Assembly (NCBI GenBank): GCA_963777895.1 | Contig: CAVZSF010000005.1 | Span: 496,001 to 560,000 of the forward strand | From: UBA2241 sp963777895 | GTDB taxonomy: Bacteria > Actinomycetota > Thermoleophilia > UBA2241 | DNA: 64,000 nt | Reading direction: 5' to 3' | Part shown: piece after piece, positions 8,624-15,834 of the stretch | Numbering within the stretch: position 1 is the stretch's first letter | How the letters are laid out: each line of letters starts with the position of its first letter | Notes under the pieces: model-generated | Databases searched by the model: none | Told to the model about the DNA's origin: nothing | The model's input: only the letters and a program-made list of their open reading frames with translations | Translations under genes and position numbers: made by a program

Positions 8624-9466
8624 ATGACGGCCGCCCTCTACGCTGAGGCCGGTGTGGTCGCGGTCGTCCTCCTCTTCCTGCCGCTGTTTGCCAGCCAGTA
8701 CATGTTCAAGCTCCTGGTGCGCGAGAAGGAGCATGTGCAGCGTCAGCGCCAGCTCACAGACCAGTATCTGGAGATGAACATCGGCCTTGCGGCTGCGATG
8801 GTCGTGTTGCTCGACAGCAAGGACGAGTACACGGCGCAGCATTCGGCGGCCGTGGCCATGTACTGCCGCGACATCGCCATCGCGCTCAACTTGCCGGAGG
8901 AGGAAGCTGAGGCCCTGCACCTTGCCGGCTTGCTGCACGACTTGGGTAAGGTGGGGACTCCCGATGCCGTCCTGGGCAAGACGACGGCTCTCGATGACGA
9001 GGACTGGGCCTACATCCACGAGCATCCCTCGAAGGGTGCGGAGGTGTTGTCACACCTCGCGGCCTATCAGGACGTGGCGGACATTGTGCTCTTTCACCAC
9101 GAGCGTCTGGATGGCAGCGGGTACCCCGGTGGCGTCAAGGCGGGCGACATTCCGGAGATGAGTAAGGTCCTTGCCATCGTGGATTCCTATCACGCCATGA
9201 CTTCAGATCGCCCGTATCGCCCGGCTCGCAGCTCTTTTGAGGCGCTGAAGGAGCTGCGCTCCTGCGCCGGAGTCACCCTGGATGAGCGCTACGTTGAGGT
9301 CTTTGCGCGCATGCTGCGTGACAAAGACCTGGCTTATCGTGAGGGGACGGCTACCGACTTCATGGGGGAGTACGAGCGAGGCCGCATCAACCTGCGGCTG
9401 AGGGGCAAGCTGATCGCCGACCTCAACGCTCTCTCGGAAGCTCGCGAAGACCCAGCGGCAGGCTGA
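8624..9466 (+). CDS. HD-GYP c-di-GMP phosphodiesterase domain (intact 3' part)
   Basis: 280 residues remain in one frame. Residues 1-33 are a hydrophobic stretch (the last part of the membrane domain), 34-50 a charged linker, and 68-265 the HD-GYP domain. Visible signature residues are HSAAVAMYC (H73), HDLGK (H105, D106), HHE (158-160), DGSGYP (163-168) and the downstream DSYHAMTSDRPYR. This is the canonical set for c-di-GMP hydrolysis to pGpG/GMP at a di-iron or tri-iron site. The upstream part of the same ancestral gene is broken. The ATG at 8624 has no clear Shine-Dalgarno site, so expression of this fragment is uncertain. If translated, it would be an active but sensor-less enzyme. Confidence 0.8.
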   Translation: MTAALYAEAGVVAVVLLFLPLFASQYMFKLLVREKEHVQRQRQLTDQYLEMNIGLAAAMVVLLDSKDEYTAQHSAAVAMYCRDIAIALNLPEEEAEALHLAGLLHDLGKVGTPDAVLGKTTALDDEDWAYIHEHPSKGAEVLSHLAAYQDVADIVLFHHERLDGSGYPGGVKAGDIPEMSKVLAIVDSYHAMTSDRPYRPARSSFEALKELRSCAGVTLDERYVEVFARMLRDKDLAYREGTATDFMGEYERGRINLRLRGKLIADLNALSEAREDPAAG

Positions 9467-9971
9467 GCAGCACCCGCGCGATACCGGCCGCGAGCAACGC
9501 CTTCATCACGTCGAACGGCACGAACGGAAGCACCCCCGTCGTAAGCGCTGCCCACAAGCTTCCGAGGTGAAGCTGCCATTCGAGCCATCCCGCACCCAGG
9601 ATGTAGATGGGGAGAAGTCCGAGGAGTGCCGGCGCGAGCGGTAGAGCGGAGCCGGCGGAATGGCGGCGCGCGAGTCCGACCAGGGCGGCAGCCGGGATGA
9701 ACCCGACCAGGTAGCCGCCGGTCGGACCGGCGAGCGCCGCAAGACCTGAGGCTCCGCCGGCGTAAACCGGTGCAACCAGGCCCAATGCCACGTAGACGAC
9801 GACGCTGGCGACTGCCGCGCGAGGCGGGAGCAGCAGTCCGGCCAAGAGCACCGCGAAGACCTGCAGCGTGAACGGGACCGATCCGACTGGAATCGCGACG
9901 AACGAGCACACAGCGATGAACGCGGCGAACAGGGCGATGTGCGTGAGTTCGCGGACAGGCGCAGCGTGCAA
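9423..9971 (-). CDS. bioY: BioY biotin transporter S-component
   Basis: 182 residues with six predicted membrane helices. It binds biotin and delivers it when docked on an ECF module (EcfA-EcfT). Family hallmarks are PVGSVPFTLQVFAVLLAGLLLPP near residue 30, GPTGGYLVGFIPAA in the centre, and PFVPFDVMKALLAA near the C-terminus. The only start available before an in-frame TGA is TTG at 9971. No Shine-Dalgarno site precedes it, so initiation may be leaderless. No bioM/bioN genes are adjacent, so it probably relies on a shared ECF module; the fused EcfA and EcfT at 56.5-59.1 kb are candidates. The last 44 bases overlap the 3' end of the convergent HD-GYP frame. A candidate BirA operator abuts the start. 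Confidence 0.93.
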   Translation of the reverse strand: MHAAPVRELTHIALFAAFIAVCSFVAIPVGSVPFTLQVFAVLLAGLLLPPRAAVASVVVYVALGLVAPVYAGGASGLAALAGPTGGYLVGFIPAAALVGLARRHSAGSALPLAPALLGLLPIYILGAGWLEWQLHLGSLWAALTTGVLPFVPFDVMKALLAAGIARVLLSLPLGLRELPRER

Positions 9972-10005
9972 TTGTCAACCAAGCTTGAGATGAGCGAGGT
10001 GACAA
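9972..10005 (-). promoter_or_regulatory. Candidate BirA operator before bioY
   Basis: Plus-strand half-site TTGTCAACC (9972-9980), 16 bases, then AGGTGACAA (9997-10005). This matches the known BirA box form TTGTnAACC-N14-16-GGTTnACAA with few mismatches. It touches the bioY start codon and lies next to a birA whose product has a DNA-binding domain. The site is inferred from pattern only. Confidence 0.6.
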
Positions 10006-10010
10006 TGTAG

Positions 10011-10051
10011 TGAAGGACGCCCGCGTTGTCAAAGCACGCGGGCGTCCTTCA
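10011..10051 (-). terminator. Terminator between birA and bioY
   Basis: Perfect 15-bp inverted repeat (10011-10025 with 10037-10051) around an 11-base loop, 20 bases after the birA stop on the minus strand. It separates birA from the independently regulated bioY. Confidence 0.75.
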
Positions 10052-10070
10052 CGTGCCCCACCCCCGGGGC

Positions 10071-11087
10071 CTACCTCAACGTCACATCTCCGGCATGGAA
10101 ACGGCGGATGTGGCGGTGAGGGAGCTGCACGAGAAGCGCTCCCTGGTCGTCGATGCCCACGGCTTCTCCGACGAGGTGCCCTTGACGCGTCTGGACGCTG
10201 ATGTTGCGCTTCGCCAGGTAGTCGCGTTGCCGGAATCCTGACAGCGTCTCCTGGAACCCCTCGCGCACCGCGTGCAGGTAGTGACGCTCGAGCTTCAGTA
10301 GAACGTTCGCCAGGAGGTCGCTGCGGTCGACGGGGCGGCCGGTGGCCATCTTGAGGGATACCGCCGTCCTACGGAGCGAGACCGGCAACTCCGTGTACTC
10401 GGTGTTCACGTTGAGGCCGATGCCCACGATGACCCACTCGATCGCGTCCTGCTCGCCCGCGACTTCGAGCAGGATCCCTCCGACCTTGCGGTCGTCGATG
10501 TAGAGGTCGTTGGGCCACTTGATGGACGGCTTGGCGGCGGTGATCTCCTCGATCGCCTCCGCTGTTGCGACGGCAGCGACGAGGGTGAGCAGATGCGCGT
10601 CGACCATGGCGACCGGCGGCCGCAGGATGACCGAGAAGAGCAATCCCTTGCCAGCCGGCGATGTCCAGCGTCGTCCCAGCCGCCCGCGCCCCGCGGTCTG
10701 GCTCTCGGCAATGACCACCGTGCCTTGCGGCGCTCCCGCGGTCGCCAGGGACTTCGCCTCGAGGTTCGTCGATTCGATCTCGTCGTGGTAGCGGAAGGAC
10801 CTCCCGAACATGCTGCGGCGTGTCTGATCGGCGACGCGCTCCATCGAGAGCCGGGCGGGCTCCTCCTCAAGCCGGTACCCACGCCGCGAGATGCCCACGA
10901 TGCGATACCCGCGCTTGCGCAAAGAGTTGACGTGCTTGTGCACTGCGTTGCGAGAGATGCCGAGGCTCTGACTCATCGCCTCTCCGGAGACGAAGTCCGA
11001 AGTGTCTCTGAGCATGTCTATGACGGTTCGTTTGCGAGCGCTCATGCGATCAGAACGGATGTAGACGATCGAACCCAACGCCTCCAT
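10071..11087 (-). CDS. birA: Biotin-[acetyl-CoA-carboxylase] ligase / biotin repressor
   Basis: 338 residues, the long (group II) form. Residues about 18-75 are a winged helix-turn-helix (SQSLGISRNAVHKHVNSLRKRGYRI). Residues about 95-290 are the catalytic domain, with the biotinyl-AMP loop GRGRLGRRW (133-141) and the downstream KWPNDLYIDDRKVGGIL. Residues after about 290 form the small SH3-like C-terminal domain. It makes biotinyl-5'-AMP from biotin and ATP and transfers biotin to the acyl-CoA carboxylase carrier lysine. With biotinyl-AMP bound it can dimerise and repress transcription. The start at 11087 has AGGAGG 4 bases upstream; a second Met at residue 15 has none. bioY lies downstream with a matching operator. 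Confidence 0.95.
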   Translation of the reverse strand: MEALGSIVYIRSDRMSARKRTVIDMLRDTSDFVSGEAMSQSLGISRNAVHKHVNSLRKRGYRIVGISRRGYRLEEEPARLSMERVADQTRRSMFGRSFRYHDEIESTNLEAKSLATAGAPQGTVVIAESQTAGRGRLGRRWTSPAGKGLLFSVILRPPVAMVDAHLLTLVAAVATAEAIEEITAAKPSIKWPNDLYIDDRKVGGILLEVAGEQDAIEWVIVGIGLNVNTEYTELPVSLRRTAVSLKMATGRPVDRSDLLANVLLKLERHYLHAVREGFQETLSGFRQRDYLAKRNISVQTRQGHLVGEAVGIDDQGALLVQLPHRHIRRFHAGDVTLR

Positions 11088-11120
11088 GAACCCTCCTCGC
11101 CTTTGATGGTGAAGAGGATG

Positions 11121-12375
11121 CTAGCCATGGTCTGGTTCGCTGGAGTCCACCTGCGGTTGTACATATCCCGGTCGCCAGGATGATTCCTCAGACGATGCCT
11201 CACGACTGGCATGGTACGCGCGAGCCGCGTTGATGCGGCTCGATGTTCCCAGTTTCACGAAGATGCGGTTGACATGGGTCTTGACGGTGGATGGGGCGAT
11301 GAACAACGTGCTGGCGATGTCGTCGTTGTCGAGGCCCTCGGAGATCAGGCGAAGCACCTCGGTCTCTCGGCTCGTGAGCCCCGGCAGTTGTTGGTCGTGC
11401 GCGTCCAGGGGTGCCGCCTTCCTCAGGCGCGCTGCCAGTCTCCGAACTGAGGCGTCGCGATGCCGTGTGGCACGACGCAGTAGGTTGCCTCGGTCCTCTG
11501 CTGTCAGCCGCTCTGCGGAGTTGAGGCACATTCCGGCGAGACGATGTCGTCCTCGTCGAGCGCATCAGCAGAGGCAGAGAAGAGGGGCCACGTGCGATTG
11601 CCTCGATTACGTCCCCACACAGACTGGTCGCGCCCCTGTGATAAGGAAGTGCCGTGTCATGTACGGCAGCAAAATGAGCTCTTGAGACATGAAGTTGATG
11701 TGGCCCAAATGATGGCCGCCTCTGCCCAGTCCGCCCAGGCCGTCGAGACCGTCCCGTGGAGCTCCCCTTGATGGAGGTGGGTAGCAAGGAAGAACTGGCA
11801 CTTCGGGCAACGAAGTGCAGGCCGTTTCGACTGTCGCTGCGACGACGCTCTTCAATCTCTGCGACCGAGGCAGGTTTCCCTCGGATAAGCGCGCGAAGGC
11901 TAGGTTCGACGACGCATTGATGAGGGCGTGCCCCGATGGCCCTTATCAGCGATGTGCACGGCTCTGTGGTAGGCCGCTGGCGGTTGGAGGTCGCCAGTTC
12001 TCTGTGAATCGTCCCCAGATGGCTGTACGCGTAGGCAAGACAGTACGCGTCCTCGGAGAGGAGCCGGACGTAGTGGCCCTCCGCGAGGCCACGCCGGTTC
12101 GGGCGATTCGTGGCCAGCTTGAGCTGAGACCGAAACTGGCAACGATCGCCGTGTAGAGGTCGTATCCCTGCGCTTTCGCGAGCTCAACGCCGTTTCGAAC
12201 TTGCTGTCGGCGGATTCGTACAAGCCTAGCCCGACCAAGGTAGTCCGTGGGCATTCATGATGCCTACGCGCAGACTCGTCGTGACGCATCGTTCTCGATG
12301 CGCGTCATCTGCTCGAACTGAGCATCCGCCTCTCTCAGGCGGCCAGTCAGGTACGAAGGATAGTGGCGCGATGTC
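11121..12375 (-). pseudogene. Broken C-terminal half of a MalT/LuxR-type regulator
   Basis: The LuxR-type helix-turn-helix is readable in one frame (11121-11531): LTSRETEVLRLISEGLDNDD, then IASTLFIAPSTVKTHVNRIF. The region above it holds helical-repeat-like segments in several other frames. Examples are LREADAQFEQMTRIENDA at 12264-12350, NGVELAKAQGYDLYTAIVAS near 12150-12210, and DVIEAIARGPSSLPLLMRS near 11550-11620. Together with the N-terminal ATPase frame (12376-13989) they add up to about 950 codons, the usual size of a MalT/LAL regulator. At least four frame changes separate the ATPase from the DNA-binding domain, so a functional full-length regulator is unlikely. Confidence 0.75.
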
Positions 12376-13989
12376 CTACCACTCTGGATTGCTCGCCTCT
12401 CTTCGTCGGCTGCAGCCGGACGCAGCGCTCTCAAGCGATTCCAGCGCCTCATCCCACCGACACTGTCCTTCACACGCGGCTGCGAGGCTGATCAGCGCAT
12501 GGATCCGTTCTTCCGCCGTCTGGGCGACATCCAAGGCGCCCTGCGATGCTTCGCGCGCCCCCTCGTTGTCGCCCTTCCAGAAGAGGGCGCACTCCTTCAC
12601 GCACAAGGCCTGGTAGCGTCCCGCCCGGTCCTCCATGCGCTCGAACGTCGCGAGGGCTCCGGAGGCGCACCCAACCGACTCTTCGTACTTCCCTGACCGC
12701 ATGAGCAAGTGAGCCTGCAGGACCAGCGCCCAGGGTCCGGTGCGCAAGGCGGCGGGCAAGCGCGATAGCCAAGCTTGCAGCGTGTCGGAACGGATATCCT
12801 CGAGTGTCCCGTAATCGGCGCGCGCGATGACGTCGAGCGCCTCTTGGCCTTCGTTGGCCGACAGGTAGATGGCGATCGCGCTCGGCAAGTCGCCGGCGCG
12901 CTCCATCGCCTGCGCCGATCTCACCTGCAGCGCATGGTACGCGCCGGCTCCCCGCTCCTGAAGGAACCGCTGCCGGAGGAAGTCGCGCAGCAAGGGGTGG
13001 TAGCGGCACGTCTTCTCGTCCTCGGCGCGCGCGGTGAAGACCTGGTTCCCCGTGAGATGCTCGAGTTGTGCGTGCCCGTCTTGACGACCGGCGACGTCGT
13101 CTGCGAGCTCGGGGGTGACGTACTCGAGACAGCAGGTGTCCAGAAGGAAGGCTCGCGTCGTCGGCTTCTCTCGGCTGTAGACCTGTTCCGTGAGATAGCC
13201 GTACACGTCTCGCGTAAGGCGTGGGTCCGACACCGCCGCTTCGATCGAGGGGAAGTCCATCCACTGCAGCGTCATGGCGGCGAGGGCGATGCTCGCCGGC
13301 CAGCCTTGGGTGAGCTGGGCGAGCCGCTCCGAGCTCGCCTCGTCTAGGACGACACCGCCCCGATCCTTGACGAGGAGCCGGGTCTCGCGCCCGGTCAGCC
13401 GCAGCTGCTCGACCCCGAAGCGGGCGACTTCACCGGCCAGCTGCATCTTCGACACTGCGAAGGCCGGCTCGTAGCGCGACAAGACCACGAAGCGGAGCAC
13501 CTCCGGGGCGGCCGCCATGAGGTACTCCAGGGTCGAATTGAGGCCGGGGGAGTCGATGGCCTCGTGGTAGTCGTCGATGACCAGATTGAGCGGTGTGGAC
13601 AGGTGCTCCGCGAGGTCGTTGACGAAGATGGCCGCCAGCTGCGCATTGGAGACCTGTCCCTGTGACGCCGATCGCAGCCTGTCGCGGATGAGTTCGCCGA
13701 AGGCGGGGACACGCGCCGCGATCGCTTCGGTGACCGAAGCGAGAAAGACGACGGGGTCCCTGTCGAGCTCGTCGACGCGGTACCAGGCGGCGGGCAGGCC
13801 GGTCTTCCGCAGCGCCTCGAGGGCGAGCGTTGTCTTGCCGTACCCGCCGGGCGCGCAGACGAGGGTGAGGCGCCCAGCGAGGGCGGTGCACGCGTGGTCG
13901 AGCGTGGTCGGCCGGACCCGTGATGGCAGAGCTCGGGGTTGAGTGAGCTTGGCACGTACGACTGGGGGGAGGCCCGGGTCATGAGTCAT
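12376..13989 (-). CDS. MalT-like STAND ATPase regulator, truncated N-terminal part
   Basis: 537 residues before a premature stop. The N-terminus (VVRAKLTQPRALPSRVRPTTL) and the P-loop APGGYGKTTL (46-55) are typical of the MalT/LAL family of LuxR regulators. A Walker B-like strand LNLVIDDYHE and the sensor region LRFVVLSRYEPAF follow. The rest is helical winged and TPR-like sequence (AIYLSANEGQEALDV, ALSLAQ-type repeats). Such proteins bind ATP and an inducer, oligomerise and activate promoters through a C-terminal LuxR helix-turn-helix. Here that domain lies 0.8 kb downstream in another frame. The ATG at 13989 has only a weak GAGCGAG upstream. Treat it as part of a pseudogene, although this portion may still be translated. 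Confidence 0.75.
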   Translation of the reverse strand: MTHDPGLPPVVRAKLTQPRALPSRVRPTTLDHACTALAGRLTLVCAPGGYGKTTLALEALRKTGLPAAWYRVDELDRDPVVFLASVTEAIAARVPAFGELIRDRLRSASQGQVSNAQLAAIFVNDLAEHLSTPLNLVIDDYHEAIDSPGLNSTLEYLMAAAPEVLRFVVLSRYEPAFAVSKMQLAGEVARFGVEQLRLTGRETRLLVKDRGGVVLDEASSERLAQLTQGWPASIALAAMTLQWMDFPSIEAAVSDPRLTRDVYGYLTEQVYSREKPTTRAFLLDTCCLEYVTPELADDVAGRQDGHAQLEHLTGNQVFTARAEDEKTCRYHPLLRDFLRQRFLQERGAGAYHALQVRSAQAMERAGDLPSAIAIYLSANEGQEALDVIARADYGTLEDIRSDTLQAWLSRLPAALRTGPWALVLQAHLLMRSGKYEESVGCASGALATFERMEDRAGRYQALCVKECALFWKGDNEGAREASQGALDVAQTAEERIHALISLAAACEGQCRWDEALESLESAASGCSRRREASNPEW

Positions 13990-14134
13990 GCTGACTCGCT
14001 CTCGCGGCTGGCCGGAAGTGGCGCAACTATAGCAATGGGAGCGATGGTGGACCTAGGAGCGGGGGATCACGGAGGGTTGACGTTCGGCTGGAGGCGTCCG
14101 ATTACTGGACGGGAAGCCGGCGTCAGTCGCTGTG

Positions 14135-14647
14135 TCAGACCTGGCCGGCCTCGAACCCGTCGCCCAAGGCGATTCTGACGGCCTCGGCGGGCGTCTGCGC
14201 CCGCCGCACCCCGTCGAGCTCGCCCTCGGCGTCTGCGCCCGCAGGTCGCACACCCCAGCTGTTGAGCAGTACGACGGGGCGGCCGAGGGAGCGCGCCAAG
14301 CCGATCTCGCTGAGCGTGCCCCAAGCGCCGCCCACGGCGATGACCACATCGCCGCTCGCCACCACGGCGAGGTTGCGGGCGTGGCCCAGACCGGTGCAGA
14401 CGACGTAGGTGAGGTCGGGGGCGGCGTGTGTGCGTTCGGCCTCCGGCAGGATGCCGATGCACACGCCGCCCTGCTTCTTCACCCCGCGCGCGACCGCCTC
14501 CATCACACCTTCGCGGCCGCCGCACATCACGACGCAGCCGCGCTCGGCGAGCAGCTTGCCGAGCTCCTCGGCCTGGGCCATGAGCTCCGCGCTCGCCGCG
14601 CTCGCGCCGCAGACGCTGACATAGATGGGCCCGGATGCGACGCTCAT
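14135..14647 (-). CDS. TIGR00725 / LOG-like Rossmann-fold protein
   Basis: 170 residues. The nucleotide-binding fold carries CGGREGVMEAVARG (the LOG/lysine-decarboxylase-like GGxxGxMEA signature) and VIAVGGAWGTLSEIGLA (GGxGTxxE). This matches the TIGR00725 branch related to cytokinin-activating LOG phosphoribohydrolases and to SLOG nucleotide sensors. In bacteria the physiological role of this branch is mostly unknown. A nucleotide 5'-monophosphate or nucleotide-sugar ligand is likely. Its ATG overlaps the stop of the upstream GNAT gene by 4 bases (ATGA), so it is the last gene of a three-gene operon with two acetyltransferases. Confidence 0.85.
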   Translation of the reverse strand: MSVASGPIYVSVCGASAASAELMAQAEELGKLLAERGCVVMCGGREGVMEAVARGVKKQGGVCIGILPEAERTHAAPDLTYVVCTGLGHARNLAVVASGDVVIAVGGAWGTLSEIGLARSLGRPVVLLNSWGVRPAGADAEGELDGVRRAQTPAEAVRIALGDGFEAGQV

Positions 14648-15177
14648 GCCTCGACGTCCACTTGAAGGCGGCGGTACTGCAGATGGACGAAGGGCGTGAA
14701 CCCGCGCCGCTCGTAGAAGCGCAAGGCGTCGTCGTTGCCGTGCATCGTCCCGACGAGCACGTCGACGACGCCGTCGGCCAGCAGGCGGCTCTCGGCTTCG
14801 TCGAGCAGCGCAGCGCCGAGACCGCGGTCGCGATCGCCCGGGAGCACTGCGAGCGTGTGGATCTCGGCCAGCCGCTCACCCATCGTGTAGGTCTCGTCGG
14901 CCTCGTGGATGCCGACCAGCACGTAGCCCACAGCGCCCTCGCCGCGCCGGGCCACGAGCGCGAACGAGCCCGGCGGCGCGAGCCACTCGCGATACTGCGC
15001 CTTGCGGCGCGGCCACGAGTCCTCGTAGGCGCGTATGGGCACGACCTCCCAGATCTCGCGGTGGCGGTCCATGAGGGAGCGCCAGAGCGGCTCGAGCGGA
15101 TCGAGGTCGGCGTCGGTGTAGGTGTCGCCCTGTGCGGGGCGCAGGAGGACGATCTCGAGGTCGGGCGCGACGCTCAT
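14644..15177 (-). CDS. GNAT-family N-acetyltransferase
   Basis: 177 residues from the ATG at 15177 (MSVAPDLEIVLLRPAQ). The longer frame to 15324 only mirrors the upstream gene. The fold has IHTLAVLPGDRDRGLGAALLDEAESRL, the acetyl-CoA pyrophosphate loop (R/Q-x-x-G-x-G/A), and C-terminal NDDALRFYERRGFTPF, the usual GNAT beta5-alpha4 end. It transfers an acetyl group from acetyl-CoA to an amine; the substrate is unknown. It begins 14 bases after the stop of a second, similar GNAT gene and overlaps the LOG-like gene. The pair share a long common N-terminal layout (LEPLWRSLMDRHRE versus VAPLWKALLDHIAE), suggesting tandem duplication. Confidence 0.88.
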   Translation of the reverse strand: MSVAPDLEIVLLRPAQGDTYTDADLDPLEPLWRSLMDRHREIWEVVPIRAYEDSWPRRKAQYREWLAPPGSFALVARRGEGAVGYVLVGIHEADETYTMGERLAEIHTLAVLPGDRDRGLGAALLDEAESRLLADGVVDVLVGTMHGNDDALRFYERRGFTPFVHLQYRRLQVDVEA

Positions 15178-15190
15178 GAGCGTGCCGGGG

Positions 15191-15766
15191 TCATACGTCC
15201 GTGGGGCCGGGCGGCGCGAAGCGTCCGCGCCCGGCCTCCCTGTCGGCCTTCTCGCGAGCGAGGCAGGCCCACGCCCTGCGTCCCGGCGTCCCGTAGAAGA
15301 TGTGGAAGTCGTGCCGGTAGCCACGCTCCTCGTAGAAGCGCACGGCGTCGCGGTTGGCGGTGTCGACGCCGATCTCCATGTCCTGCACGCCGCGGCGTTC
15401 GAGCTCGGCGTCCACGGCGTCGAAAAGGGCGGTCCCCACGCCGGCCCCGCGTTCGCCGTCGGCGACGCTCAGGTGGGCCAGGGTCGCGTGGTTGTCGCCG
15501 GTGTACCACACGGGGTCGGGTCCCTCGATCAGGACGAAGGCGTAGCCGACGACGGCATGGTCACGGCGCGCGGCCAGCACGAAGGCGTCGCCCTTCAGCG
15601 CCTCGAGCATCTCGTCCCGCTCCAGCGGCCAGGACTGTTCAAAGGGACGGATGGGGACGAGCGCGTCGGGTAGCTCGGCGATGTGGTCGAGCAACGCCTT
15701 CCACAAGGGTGCGACCAGCTCGATGTCGGCGCGGTCGAGCTTCTCGATCGTGATTCCGTCCGGCAT
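15191..15766 (-). CDS. GNAT-family N-acetyltransferase
   Basis: 191 residues from the ATG at 15766 (MPDGITIEKLDRADIEL), which has GGAGGG 5 bases upstream. An in-frame ATG at 15805 lacks any ribosome site. The acetyl-CoA loop is LAHLSVADGERGAGVGTALFDAV, and the C-terminal part has NRDAVRFYEERGYRHDFHIFYG. The acceptor substrate cannot be told. It is the first gene of the operon with the related GNAT at 14644-15177 and the LOG-like gene. Residues 10-60 resemble those of its neighbour, consistent with an old duplication. Confidence 0.88.
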   Translation of the reverse strand: MPDGITIEKLDRADIELVAPLWKALLDHIAELPDALVPIRPFEQSWPLERDEMLEALKGDAFVLAARRDHAVVGYAFVLIEGPDPVWYTGDNHATLAHLSVADGERGAGVGTALFDAVDAELERRGVQDMEIGVDTANRDAVRFYEERGYRHDFHIFYGTPGRRAWACLAREKADREAGRGRFAPPGPTDV

Positions 15767-15834
15767 GCGTCCCTCCGCGTCGGCGCCGTCTGATTCCCCC
15801 GCCATAGGAGCCTATCAGGAGACGTGTTGTCGGC

